Shown here: positions 1 through 11,875 of the stretch, piece by piece
Layout: each line of letters opens with the position of its first letter
Position numbering within the stretch: the stretch's first letter is position 1
Assembly: GCA_020466095.1 (NCBI GenBank)
Contig: CM035807.1
Span: forward strand, 12,754,007 to 12,818,006
Direction: 5' to 3'
Length of the DNA: 64,000 nt
Source: Chlorops oryzae
Lineage: Eukaryota > Arthropoda > Insecta > Diptera > Chloropidae
Notes under the pieces: generated by a model
Told to the model about the DNA's origin: nothing
Databases searched by the model: none
What the model saw: the letters and a program-made list of their open reading frames with translations, nothing else
Made by a program: the position numbers and the translations under genes

Positions 1-34
1 CATACATGTGCTGCTCATGTTCGATCATTTCACT

Positions 35-258
35 TTTTGCTCATGAGCAAAGTATTCCGATGAAACACATGACATATAATGCACATGAGTATGTTTCGAA
101 AATCTTATACATTGAACATGTTCGATCGAGAAGTGTTCAGTTCACACAGAAAATTTTCATGTTCATAAAAGATTCTATTTTGAACACAGTGTTCTTTACG
201 TGTTCAATGTTCAGATGTTTTCATGTTCAATTCATGTTCATGTTCAGCTCAAACACAA
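35..258 (+). repeat. Left arm of long inverted repeat
   Basis: Reverse complement of 1094-1132 joined to 3932-4092, with small indels. It contains the palindromes GAACATGTTC (near 116) and GAACACAGTGTTC (near 174). About 220 bp of arm is visible. Confidence 0.75.
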
Positions 259-370
259 CAATTTGAAAATTGAACATTATGTATGGTTTGCGTTTTTTAT
301 AAATACTTTTTTGCGTTCAGACGTGTTCAAAGTTTTTCAAAATTGTTTTCCATAAATTCATTTTACATAA

Positions 371-481
371 ATGGACGGAAAGCAATTGTTTGACGTGTTG
401 AAGGAGGCCAATAAAAAAAATTTGACCATGACCACCATTCGCGAAATTCGCAAAAATCTGATTTTCACTATTTTGAATTGA
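371..481 (+). pseudogene. Remnant 5' coding piece of the long-inverted-repeat element
   Basis: An ATG at 371 downstream of a TATA-like box opens a 36-codon frame (starts MDGKQLFDVLKEANKK) that stops at 479-481 inside the tandem repeat. Further decayed codons may follow around 650-700. The promoter-ATG arrangement just inside the left arm suggests the start of a lost transposase, but no family is recognised. It could also be a chance frame. Confidence 0.3.
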
Positions 482-650
482 GTCTTTCGCAGCTGGATAT
501 AATTCCCCCTTACAGTTAAAACTTAACCTGGACCGCCATCCGCGAAATTCGCAAAAATTTGATTTTCACTTTTTCGAATTGTGTATTTCGCAGCTAGATT
601 AATACTCTCTTACGGTTAAAATTCGACCATGACCACCATTCGCGAAAATA
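423..650 (+). repeat. Tandem repeat, ~100-bp period, 2.3 copies
   Basis: The block beginning CCATGACCACCATTCGCGAA recurs with period 100-101: GCGAAA starts at 441, 542 and 642. Copies differ by point changes, so the duplication is not recent. Confidence 0.8.
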
Positions 651-1144
651 TTGTGCTTAATAATAATGTCGAGTTTGAGAAGCTAAATCGAGAAACAGAT
701 TAGGTATAACTAGATATCCGAGCTAGAACAACAAAAACGGCAGGAATTTTTGTTAGGGTAATGTTTAAACATATTTTAGGCTGAGGAAAAGATATGTGTG
801 CAATCGGCTTAGCTGATGTAAACTTCTTTACTTGTTTTTATTACGCTAGCGAAAACTCTCTTCTAGTATTGAGGGTGGGAGTGATGGAGATGGTGCGGTA
901 GAAGGTGTGAGACAGAGTGAGGGAGAGGGAATGGTAGAGAAGGCTTAAATTTGCTTAACATGGCCTTAAGCAAACTTTAAGTTATTGGCTTTTGACACAT
1001 TACTTTCTGTAAAACATTGTGCAGTTTATCTCCATTAATTTTTAATAAACATTTTTTAATAAAATTTTTTTATTCAGTAAAGAATACTCTCTGTTTGAGC
1101 TGAACATGAACATGAATTGAACATGAAAACATCTTAACACTTAA

Positions 1145-1160
1145 CCCATTTTAGACCGCT
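1145..1160 (+). repeat. piggyBac left terminal inverted repeat
   Basis: Sixteen bases, exact reverse complement of 3912-3927, directly after target TTAA (1141-1144). A near-palindrome GTACGATTATTCGTAC follows at 1161-1176. Confidence 0.93.
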
Positions 1161-1503
1161 GTACGATTATTCGTACACCAACTTAAAAAAATTATAAAAA
1201 ATACTTTAACCGTGTTTCTGTGCTTTTTTTGTTTCTTAATATTCATTTTATAGTTTTTTCAAAATAATTATTACAAAAGTTTGTGATTAAAATTGATTTT
1301 TTTGGGGGAAAAAATTAATTTAAAAAAGTGTATTTTTTGGAACATTTTTCGCGAGAAAAATTTTTATTAAAAAAAATGTAACTCTTCAAATATAACTGAT
1401 GATTTCCGCACCCAAAAGCTCGAAAAAAAGTATAATAAACAAATACTTCCAAATTTTCGTTAAAAAGTTATCGAAATTTGTTAATATAAATATCCGTTCG
1501 ATT

Positions 1504-1521
1504 AATCGTACGTTGGTCCAT
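1504..1521 (+). repeat. piggyBac subterminal inverted repeat, left
   Basis: AATCGTACGTTGGTCCAT is the exact reverse complement of 3770-3787. piggyBac elements usually carry an asymmetrically placed internal repeat; here it is 343 bp from the left end repeat and 124 bp from the right one. A role in transposase binding is inferred. Confidence 0.85.
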
Positions 1522-1621
1522 AACTAAGCAAATCATTATGTCATCTCTCTCGGTCCAATTTTTGCTGCTGACACAGCTGTTAACGCATTTTTCAAATAAT
1601 TAAGTGAATTTCTTATTAAAA

Positions 1622-3584
1622 ATGGCTCGTCGTCGCTTTTTAAAGGCTTCGGAAATTCAAGATGTCATTGAAAACTGGAGTGACGGCGATGTAAATCTTA
1701 TAACACTTTGCCCACCGGACAAAGTCGACCAAGTTACCGACAATGAAGACATCGATGATGAAGAACTCCCAAATGGGAACTTGGCAGAAATACCAGAGGT
1801 GGCAGGCTTTGTGGAAGTTGAGTGCAGTTCTTTTCAAGAAGATTTCGCTGCACCAGCATGTGGTGCTGAATTGGATGTAATGCCAAAAGCCGCATTGCAT
1901 GTCAAAAATCAATCTGAGAAATCAGTTGCTACTTCAAGCAAAAAAAACAACCGAGCTAAGTTTGACAACAATAACAATTTACGCACTTCAAACTCTGAAA
2001 ATTGTAAAAATGTAATTATTTCGGAGGAATATACAGATTTGCGAAATTTTGCTAGCCCGGATTGGCGTAAGGGTAAAAAATCATCCAAAGATGTAATTAT
2101 TTATGACTTCAGCCCGGATCACTCGCGATTGGCGCGTGGTGCAAAGGAGTTGGTAACTAAATTGGAACATCTGAGCCCAACGGAACTATTTTTCCAGTAT
2201 TTTGATGACGACATGTTGAAACTTTTGCAAACAGAATCCAATCGGCAAGTTAAGACGACTGTTAATAGTCGATTCCATATTACAAATTTATTTTATTTAT
2301 TCAGATACTATAACCAGCATAACAATATTGGAGAACTTTGTACAAATCAAGATATGAAGCGTTTTCTTGGAATTTTACTTCTTTCCGGCTACAGTACAGT
2401 GCCTTCTATAAGCGACTATTGGAGTAAGAGGCCATCATTGGGTAGACGAGTAGTCCAGAAAGCCATGTCTCGCAATAAGTTCAAACAAATAAAGCAATAT
2501 TTGCACTTGGCCAACAACAACGATTTGAATGCTGAAGATAAATTTGCCAAATTGCGGCCATATTTTGATATTTTGAATCGGAACTTCAAAAAATTTGGGA
2601 TATTTAGCGATCATTTGTCTATAGATGAGCAGATGGTTCCTTACTATGGAAAACATTCAGCCAAGATGTATATTCGCGGTAAGCCAATACGTTTTGGCTA
2701 CAAGCTTTGGTGCTTGTGTTCTTCAGAAGGGTACTTGTACCAGTTCTGGCCTTATTCTGGCGCAGGCGGTTATAATAAAAAAATAGGCCTCGGAGCTGAT
2801 GTGGTCTTACACCTTCTGTCCATCGTAGAAAATCCTTCTTTCCACGACGTCTATTTTGATAATTTTTTTTTCTTCTTACTATCTAATGTGCCTTTTATCT
2901 GAACGACATTTTTTCGCTACTGGTACTATTCGCCCCAATCGCCTATGTGGAGCGCCTTTATCAACAGGCAAGAACTTGGCAAAAGGCAAAACGGATTATA
3001 TTTTTGATGAAAAAAATAAAATATTTTTGACTCGTTGGAGTGACAATAAAGAAGTCACCCTTATAACAAATCATCAAACCATTGAGCCAACTGCTCGCTC
3101 AATGCGTTACAGAAAAGAAGCTGGGAAAAAAGTACCGGTTGAAATTGCGCAGGTGATAGCGCAATACAACCAACACATGGGGGGTGTTGATCTCCATGAC
3201 AATGCTGTATCTAACTATCGAGTGGCCATTCGTGGTAAAAAGTGGTGGTGGACCCTTTTTATTTCTGGGCTGGATAGCGCTTTAGTAAATGCGTGGAAAA
3301 TTAGTTCTTTCATTAAAAAAATGCTGGGCGAAAAACCAATGTCACAAATTCAATTTAAGTCAACGGTGGCAGAAGACTTACTGGCTGTAGACGAATCCGA
3401 CGAAGAGGACCAAATTGGTTCCAACTACTCAGGAAATGTTAAAAACACTCATGTGATTTTAAAAGACCCAAATTCCAAGCACTTACGCTGTGGCGTGTGC
3501 CACAAGACCACATTATACATGTGTGCTCAATGCAATAAGCACTTACATGCAAAATGTTTTTCGAAATATGAAGCTCATATGTAA
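1622..3584 (+). pseudogene. piggyBac-family transposase, one frameshift
   Basis: DDE-type transposase (DDE_Tnp_1_7 family) of the surrounding element. The first segment begins at ATG 1622 in good context and ends at a stop at 2900-2902; the second continues in another frame to the stop at 3582-3584. The shift lies at or near the nine-T run 2863-2871, just after the second catalytic aspartate. Catalytic aspartates: SIDEQMVPY (codon 2624-2626), YFDNFF (2858-2860) and MGGVDLHD (3189-3191), all retained. The N-terminus has an acidic stretch; the C-terminus (from ~3487) has CxxC, CxxC and HxxxC spacing typical of the piggyBac zinc-binding domain that reads the ends. About 650 codons in total, normal for the family. 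A programmed slip is possible, but a simple indel in a homopolymer, or a base-calling error, is likelier. Confidence 0.92.
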
Positions 3585-3697
3585 AATATGCAAGCCCGAG
3601 ACTCATTGTACCTATGTATATATTTAAAACATATATATATAGTAGGTTAAAACATATACTATTTTCGCTATTCATATACCTTATGTGCCTTAACTTG

Positions 3698-3703
3698 AAT
3701 AAA
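3698..3703 (+). terminator. Likely polyadenylation signal of piggyBac transposase
   Basis: AATAAA lies 114 bp after the transposase stop and inside the element, before the right subterminal repeat. Confidence 0.55.
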
Positions 3704-3769
3704 AAGTTTATACTGTTGTTTTGTTTACCCACCTGAACTTATTTGTGTTTCAATATATCATGCAGGGTA

Positions 3770-3787
3770 ATGGACCAACGTACGATT
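3770..3787 (-). repeat. piggyBac subterminal inverted repeat, right
   Basis: Exact reverse complement of 1504-1521. It overlaps GTACGATTTTTCGTAC at 3780-3795, which resembles the palindrome next to the left end repeat. Confidence 0.85.
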
Positions 3788-3911
3788 TTTCGTACAGGGC
3801 GTATCTGTAAAAGGGGCGGGGAAAAAAAAAATTTTCCGCCGGATTTATAATCAAGCTCAGTTAATAAATAAAAAATAGAAATATTATTGGAAAATTCCAA
3901 ACGGTTCTGGT

Positions 3912-3927
3912 AGCGGTCTAAAATGGG
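3912..3927 (-). repeat. piggyBac right terminal inverted repeat
   Basis: Exact reverse complement of 1145-1160, followed by target TTAA 3928-3931. Confidence 0.93.
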
Positions 3928-4170
3928 TTAAAGAACACTGTGTTCAAAATATAATCTTTTATGAACATGAAAATTTTCTGTGTGAACTGAACACTTCTCG
4001 ATCGAACATGTTCAATGTATAAGATTTTCGAAACATACTCATGTGCATTATATGTCATGTGTTTTATCAGAATATTTTGCTCATGAGCAAAGAGCATTTT
4101 ACTGTGAACACGTACATTTTGATTTTAAACATGATCTGAACATGTTTGTTCAAATACGAACCCTGGTTCA

Positions 4171-7100
4171 GATGCTAAGCAAAACATCTTTTTTTCCATA
4201 ACACGAAATCTTCTTTCTGCTACTTTTGTTAAGGAAAGACACTAAGAATAAAAAAAAAACGACAAGATTGATGGCTGGGTAATGCAAATTATTGCAAAAA
4301 ATAATTCATGAGAATCTGCAAATTTAGAGTTAACTATGAATGCCACTGCCTCGGCTTATGGCATCTCTGCTTGCCTATCAACTTTAAAGAGGTCTTCAAC
4401 TTTCTCAATGAAAGCCTCGCATACCAATATTTATAAGCTAAGATAAAATGTGTATTGATTGAGCCAAACGTTTAACTTAAAATACAAATTGAAGTAACAA
4501 AAGAGTACTGAAAACACCACGAAAAACTTTGATGGATCCACAGCAAAAACAGTTTTTTAAATAAGAAATGTTTCCAAAGAAAGCCCAAGAGAAAAGAAAC
4601 AAAGATGCAGCAAACGCTTCCCTAATTGCTCTTTAAAAAGCACATTTTGTGTAAAGGTGGAAAACGTAGCAGGAGTCTTAAAACTGAAGCAAGCATGAAA
4701 GTTTAGACAAGGAAGAAAGTATATAGAGTATCTTTCAGCTAAATTGTTGTTTCTCGTTGATAGCGCAGGTACCCAAGTGATTCTCTAAGATCATCTCTAA
4801 AGAGTTTTTACCTTCCTTAAATGCATTCGTTTCTGCATTGTTTGCGTATTCCAATTTAAGTTTTACAAACTTGTTAAATTCTGTAATGCTGCCAGCTTCC
4901 TAACGCATCCTTTGACTTTCAGCGAAACGTTTTCGCATAATAATGGGGCTAAACGGTTTTCTTTGAATTTTAAAGCTAATTATGAAATAAGTTTATGCTT
5001 TCTCTTTTCTTAGTAGGTAGTTGAATTGCTTTGCATGAGGCTCCTTTTAAATTTATAGCTAGGACTCGGAAAAAATGCTCATAAATAGAAAAAAAAATAT
5101 CTGTGAAAATGATGAAAATATGCCATAAGACTCCACAAGTTTTACGTCTTATGAATAATTTGCCTAACACTCTTGAATGTGATGGTTCAAAACTTATTGA
5201 ACAAATTTTGATTTAAACCTTTTTTATCTTCTCCATATGAACTAACAATTTAATGCAACAAACTGCTTAACCCTTAAATTTTTATTTCGAAATATAGAAA
5301 AAATATAATTGGGCGCCATTTTGCATTACGCTTAGTGCATTTGAGTGCTCCTGGATACCGTTTTCTCAGGGAAGTGTTGAAAAAGGTAAACTCAAAATAC
5401 GTACTTTCTAATATGTAGGTACGCTATGAATTTTTCATTCAAATAAAATATTAAGGGGCTTACAACACAGACAAGCCATGTTGCCACCTCCATCTATTTT
5501 TCAGAAGAAGTTTATTAATTAAATTTTGAATGATTATTTTTCCTAGTTGTAATAATAATTGAAGATTTATTTTGAACAAAATTTTTCATGAATTAATAGG
5601 ATAGTCAGATAATGAACTATAAACTTTTTTAAAATTCATTTAGAAATATTATTCCTGCAGAGGAAACAATTCCAAACAACCTCAATGTGACACTTTAATA
5701 AAAAATACAAAATAAACTGCAATGAACAAAAGCACAGAATGCATTTCGCGCAATTTCATAGACGATCTTCGAAGCGCTATGCGTGAAATTGTTCCAATGG
5801 GGCTCACGCTTTAACAGAGCTTAAGGTAATCATGCGTGAAAGTAATGTTCAAAAGAAACGACAATTGCAGGAAAAAGAAATCGCGGGGAAGGATGTCGAG
5901 CAAAATTGAGATTCCCTGACAGACTGAGAGGAAAACAAAAGTTTTACGAATTTCCTCCAACGACGTTTGCATTCTGATTGCGTATTAAAGTTACCATTAT
6001 TGAAGAAAGAAAATGTGTTTCTATATAAGTATAAATATATATTTATATATATGTATATATAAAATAAATTTGTCTATGAAAAATGCTTTTTGAAGGCTTC
6101 TGAATAACAACTAAAAATCGGCGATATACATCCGTATGCGTGTGCGCAATATTTAAAAAGACATCACTCATACGACCTGTTAGACTGAATGAACATATGC
6201 ATATTTTTTAACTTCTTAGGAAAATATGACATAATAACCCAAATAAGGCCCTTAAAGCACGGCGGGACAGATAAGCCAAATACGTATGAATGTCTTAAGA
6301 AAAATTTTTTGCTTTTTTCCATTGTTTCTATTGGCCGCTGGCATGCTTAAGCGATTAAAGTCATATGTCCCCTTATTTCAAGTCCATGTAAAAGTTCATT
6401 TTTCAAGCATAGCAACCCAATAAGGTTTACTAAAAACAAATAAATTCCCAAGTATATAAATTAAACGTCAGTCAAGTTAACTGTCAACGAAATTAAGGCA
6501 GCATAATACATTACTAAAACTATCCTAAAAGGCTAACGCGTTGAACAAAATAAAACACGTTAGACATATTATATCATGAAGTACACGCATTGATTAATGA
6601 TCACGGCTGGATTGCCTTGAGCTAATTAGTAAAGTGAACCAAGGATACACGTTTAGTTTGCCAGAAAACTCATTCAGTTTGCTTGTGTGCCTTTTATTGG
6701 CCGACTTACTACGGCTCGTCCATTCATCACTCGGCGACGTGGCTATAAGGTCTTTCAACATGCGCTGTAGGGCTCTTTTCAAAGAATCAATGAAAAGAAG
6801 GGAGAGACACACACACATATCGAATGAAAGCGAAAGTGAAAAGTATGTTTGACTGTTGAATATGGAAAAGACGTAAGAAATTATTATTTTGATGCTCCTC
6901 AAATGTAAAGCTGAAATCTAGATTTATTGAGATGAAGAATTTTTTTTTTAGAAACCTAAAGTGTAAGTTAAGATCTGCACGAAAAATTGCACTTGTTACA
7001 GTTCATTTCAATAGGAAGAATTTTAAAATTTTTCACATAAAATGAACTCTCACAATGCCATTGCATCTGCCTTTGGCTTAGTCACGTTGAATTCCTTCAA

Positions 7101-7970
7101 GCTTCGTTTGCGTACACGCGACACATACTGTCTACTTAAGCTCTTCTTCAGAACTGTAACATAAGTACTTGTCGGCCTTTGACACATCTGTGTCATTTTA
7201 TCGTAATTAAGGCATTAAGATATTTGCATGACGTTTATATCAAAACTTCGCCTTTTCATGACAAATTTGATGTATGGAAATTTCCTCTTTAGGTAACGAC
7301 TGTAAGCCTCTTTGTTTAAAATACTTAAGCGTACTACTTAGCAAACGTACTTAATTGTTTACAGGCACATGCGACCCCATCGACTCTTATGACTTGAACG
7401 TACAGTGGAAATATTTATTTGGATTCGAGTTCCTTACGGGCTAAGCATAAAATGTGAATGAAGGATGGAAAGAAACGCGACCCGACGAAGTACAGGTAGG
7501 TCATGAAGGCTTTCTTTAAGTAGGTTGTTTCATTGGACAAAAAATTTTTTTGCCATTTTTTCCCCAATTTCTTATAGCTTGGATATTTGAGAATATCGTA
7601 TTAGCAGGATTGTTTGAAGCTTGAAATAGATTTAGAAGATACAGCCATCTTGGTCGAGCAAGGTCTGCACTAAATCGAGTAATTATAGCGTTGCTTCAAA
7701 CTTTAAACCCATTTATCTCGAAACCATTTTGTTTGAACTGGCTGCCACGATTTCTCCAGTTCAACTGGACCGATTTAAATGAAAATAATGGAATCAACGC
7801 AGAATTGTGAGCATTATGTCGTGAAACTGACTCATAGTCTTTAAAATTTTTTTACAATTTTTTTTTTAAACTGAAGTACAAAGAATAATATAACCGAAAG
7901 CGATCTTTTATTGTTTGGAATGGCCAGCAGTACACCATTTTTTTGAGCCTCCACTTTGACGGCCGAGGAC
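4171..7970. other. Non-coding stretch, nothing recognised
   Basis: AT-rich DNA with short AT microsatellites (around 6025-6065). Open frames are short (102 codons or fewer), lack family features, and shadow each other on both strands near 6600-6900. It may be intron or intergenic DNA. Confidence 0.5.
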
Positions 7971-7982
7971 TTTTGAACCGCC

Positions 7983-8405
7983 CTAACATTAAAAAACTAA
8001 GAGTTTTTTTTATTAACTGTCATTAATTCTTAACACATTAAAAAAAAAATTGATAAAGCCCTTCGTTTTCTGACAGGATTTTTTTGAAAAAAGGTCCAAA
8101 AACTGAGCCTCGCGAAGGAGACAACCCCCCTAAGCAAACACTATTCGCTACAATTCCCTTAGAAAGGCCGAGACTTTGTCAACCGGCGCATAACATTAAA
8201 AAACTATAGAGTAAATCTTTTTTATTAACTGTCATTAATTCTTAACACAATAAAAAAAAAATTGATAAAGCCCTTCGTTTTCTGACAGGATTTTTTTGAA
8301 AAAAGGTCCAAAAACAGCCTCGCGAAGGAGACAACCCCCCTAAGCAAACACATTCGCTACAATTTCCCTAAGAAAGTAGCGTTACTTGTCCAAGGGCGCA
8401 TACCG
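7983..8405 (+). repeat. Tandem duplication, 212-bp period, two copies
   Basis: ATTAACTGTCATTAATTC starts at 8012 and 8224, and TGATAAAGCCCTTCG at 8051 and 8263, a constant offset of 212. The two units are nearly identical apart from a few indels, so the duplication is fairly young. No coding frame runs through it. Confidence 0.88.
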
Positions 8406-9720
8406 ATTGAAGTATAGTGTACCTTATTCAGTATCAAAATCCTGTTCTTTCAGGATTTTGGAAAACATACTTAGGGAAGGTTTCATTTCAAACATGATTT
8501 TTTTTTTTTTTTGAGTAATCATCATTTAGATAATATGTTAACAGGCTTTCTACGCAAAATGTCCACACATATAACAGAATCGGTCATTTTGAAACCACTT
8601 TGGTAAATTTTTTTCAAAATTACATGTTTTGTTTTGCTATAAATGGTTCCTTAAAGGTACATTCCTACCTCCTTAAAACTGGATTAAGGATGAAAAAAAG
8701 TCGTTTTAAACTCATATAATAAAAAAGTAAGTAGCTTAATTGAAGTAGTTTTATTTCGATATCAGGAAATTCCTTTGCAAAATAAAAGTAGTAAGAGTGC
8801 TTCCGTGAATAAAAGAGTTGAAATCACACATCTCGTTCCGAGAAACTTCATATTGACGTAAAAGTAGTTATTTCACCGTTAAATGCACTGCAAAACCATA
8901 AATTAAGCCGTATTCGAAGTGAACAGCGGAAGGGCCCCCAATCAGGGTGATCAAAATCCTTGTTCAACATTGTAGAAAAGCAATGGAACACTTTCAGGAT
9001 GCAGCATTACGTGAGCACTTCATTCCGTTGCTTTCAGTATCAACGACCGTAAGGACAAAAGACTTCACGTGCGTTCTGATTGGACTCGTTAAGAGTTCTG
9101 ATGATGAATGATGATGACCTTTGCTATGCTTTACAAATGATAGAATAAATACGATGGATGTTAACTCTAATATTCTACCTCCTAAGGATTTCGTTTATAT
9201 CTAGGGGTAGCTCTTTTATTATACTTATGGTCGAAAATGTAATTGGATAGAGAAGCACTTGTAATGGCGATGGAAAATCTTATCATTTTCAAGAATAAGT
9301 TCTGAAAGTCTATTCTGGTCCTTGCCATTGGTTGAATTCTGGATGAATTTTTACTTATTCGTCTTTCAGGAAAGGCACTTTAAGTCCCTTCTTTATTTTG
9401 GGCATAACCTGTTTAGCTTACAAGCTACCTCTGGGATTCATTGCTTGAGATCTTCTCGTTTTCTCTATACATTGAAGGAATGGAAATGTGGAAACATTAA
9501 TTGGTACGTGGCTTTTTTCTTGATATCAGAAACATGGAGAGGCTGTTGATTATATTGGGAAATCTAGTTACACATGTCCAGACGTAAATCTCATACTCTT
9601 GCTACTTTAAATTTCAGGACAATCTGCACCACAGTGCTGAGAGTTTTCCATTTTTTCTCATGTTTCGTCACCTTCAAGTTCATTGCAATGTAACGCAGCT
9701 CCTATTGAAAATGGAGATAT
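8406..9720. other. Non-coding stretch, nothing recognised
   Basis: No convincing exon, RNA gene or repeat seen. The single open frame above 60 codons (9322-9549) has no recognisable motif. Confidence 0.45.
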
Positions 9721-9721
9721 G

Positions 9722-10056
9722 TAGATTAGGGTATCCCAAAAAAAAATATATATCCTTTCATTACTACTAATTAACCAAAACTATTGCTAAGCTTATGTTT
9801 TTGTATACTTCAGTAAAGCCAAATTGTTTGCTAACGAAGAAATGACTCTGAGACAAGAAATGTTTGTTTTTGATAAAATTATGCTTTAAATTTAAAACAA
9901 TTCCGAAAAGCTTGATTTTTACGGAAAAATCGGTATGAGCAACCTCTAAGCCATTTCCAAAAAATTTGAAAAAAAAAAATCTCATAAATACTTCAGCACA
10001 TAAGCTTTCAAACAAAACTTGTGAAAAAAAAATTTATTTTTGGGACACCCTAATGT
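9722..10056. mobile_element. MITE with ATTAGGGTGTCCC ends, copy 1
   Basis: The left end TAGATTAGGGTATCCCAAAA and right end (reading inward TACATTAGGGTGTCCCAAAA) are inverted repeats around 335 bp of AT-rich sequence. The right half is similar to 44180-44349, supporting a dispersed family. TA at both outer edges fits a Tc1/mariner-type target, but the superfamily is uncertain. Confidence 0.65.
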
Positions 10057-11873
10057 AGATGTGGAATCGTATTTGGATGAATTTGAAATGTGCTTAAAAT
10101 TGTTTATTTTAGGGTGAGATTTTATGTTTGGTAAACATTTTCGCCAATATTTTTGCACATGCCAGGAGCCTTTATAATATGTTCTTCGGATAAGTACTTT
10201 ACAAAACACAAAGTCATTTCCAGTTCATGTTAACTACTTGAAATTGAGAACTAAATAAGATTTCATACCACATATTGAGCTAATCTCTATGATAAACGGG
10301 GTTTAAATAATTGTACTATGAAGTCTTCTTTGATTCGTTCAAGGCTGTATGTATTGACTTTCCACGATTTTTAGGTGCTTATACTTATTGTCAATTCGAA
10401 AGAGTATTTGGTTCAAAGTAGCTGAATTCGATTATCAAGGCATTGATTAATATTGAAGTTCCATATTTGATGAAACAAAATAAATTTGTCAAATTAATTA
10501 TATTTTAAAAAATTTATGAAATCGTGCTTTACAATAGCAGTGTACCTGTTCGTTTGTCGAATGTAACATTGCATATATACATACATCGTAATATGAGCAA
10601 TTTGTACCATGTTCTTCACTAGGATGCATTAGACGAATATTCAAACAAGATAATTAAGTTATTCAATAATCCGGATTCGACAGGTCAAATGAGTTGTCTT
10701 AATTCTAGCTTTACCAAGTCTAAGACACATTACAAGCAGAACCATTTGAATATTTAATATAAATCATTGAATTTAAATTTATTATTTATTTTATTTATAT
10801 TGGTCACCAATAAATACTCGTGAAGGGAGAAAGACATTTGCAAATCTTATGATGTAGATTATCCTACGACATGCCACGCGTGGCCGATCCAAAGTAACTC
10901 CATCATCATCGGTACTGACTAGGTGAATTTTCCTCCGGGGGTAAGTCTTACGATTCATACAGAATTTTTTCATTGGTATTGAGTCCACTCTCATATTCTG
11001 AATATCCTATTTAAGGTGGTGGTTTGTGGCCAGAAGGTGACAATTACAAAAGCCAAGCTAATCTGTGACATCGAAAAAAATTTTACTCTCCATTAACTTA
11101 ATGGTTTTGGTTTCATTTAATGACACATCTTAGCCTACGGACAGATAAACAAAAATATAAACCGCAAAATCATGTCTGCCCTAACGAGTACGGAGATGTT
11201 GATATTTCTACTTATAAACTACTTAGAAGATACCGTCAATGAGATGAGATTTTACGAAGATAAGTGACAGATTCCTGGCACCTTGTTTGCTTCGCTGTAG
11301 CATTTCAAGCTTTTGACAAATTCCTATCACCTTGTCGGAATTAAACCATCAAATTTATTCACTACGTTGATTTTGACATTTTCTTAGCTTGTTATGTAAA
11401 TTATGGCGCACGATGGTTACATACCTAAATATATAGATATGCATATTAAATTATTTCGTCAACTTTACGACAGGTGCTTAAAATTAATCGGGGCCATAGT
11501 TTGAGTGCATCCAAAGGCAATGCTGCTTTAAAATAGATAAAATATTGTTACAGATGAATACTGGCTTAAGAACATTTCGGACTGGAAAGCCGGCCTAACG
11601 AAATTTCAGGACGTTACAGGACAAATGTATTTCGTTTCAAGCTTTTGAAGGCAGCCACTTCAATAAGGATTGCTATGCGTACATGAATGTGTACAGGGCA
11701 TGATAACTATGAAAATTTTAATTGAACCCGAAAAGTAGTGTGTCAATATTTAAGTAAAGTTCTATGAGTTAGATTTTATTTCCAACTTTTAAATGATCTG
11801 TATTATTTTATGCTACCCTCTGAAGAAGTGTCTATATTGTCTATAGTCTAATGATCGATAACATATAGTGGAA
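10057..11873. other. Non-coding stretch, nothing recognised
   Basis: AT-rich sequence with no exon-like frames or clear repeats. Confidence 0.45.
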
Positions 11874-11875
11874 TC

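Larger units (their letters stand above)
1145..3927 (+). mobile_element. piggyBac-superfamily transposon, 2783 bp, both ends present
   Basis: Terminal inverted repeats CCCATTTTAGACCGCT (1145-1160) and its exact reverse complement (3912-3927) are flanked by TTAA at 1141-1144 and 3928-3931, the piggyBac target duplication. An exact 18-bp subterminal inverted repeat lies at 1504-1521 and 3770-3787. The enclosed plus-strand transposase has the DDD residues and C-terminal Cys-rich domain of the family but carries one frameshift. AATAAA at 3698-3703 is a likely polyadenylation signal. The element sits inside the right arm of the older long-inverted-repeat element: outside the TTAA sites the host sequence rejoins to match the left arm. 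Perfect ends suggest fairly recent insertion. Confidence 0.95.
1..4170. mobile_element. Long-inverted-repeat DNA element, interior decayed, interrupted by piggyBac
   Basis: The left arm (about 35-258) reappears as its reverse complement on the right, split into 1094-1132 and 3932-4092 by the piggyBac insertion. Both arms are dense in GAACATG/CATGTTC words. The interior (259-1093) holds a TATA-like TTTATAAATA near 297, a short reading frame at 371-481, a ~100-bp tandem repeat, and AATAAA signals before the right arm. This looks like an internally deleted DNA transposon. The outermost ends are uncertain: the left one appears to run off the window start, and the right one lies somewhere in 4092-4170. 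Superfamily is not assigned because no terminal duplication can be seen. Confidence 0.7.
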
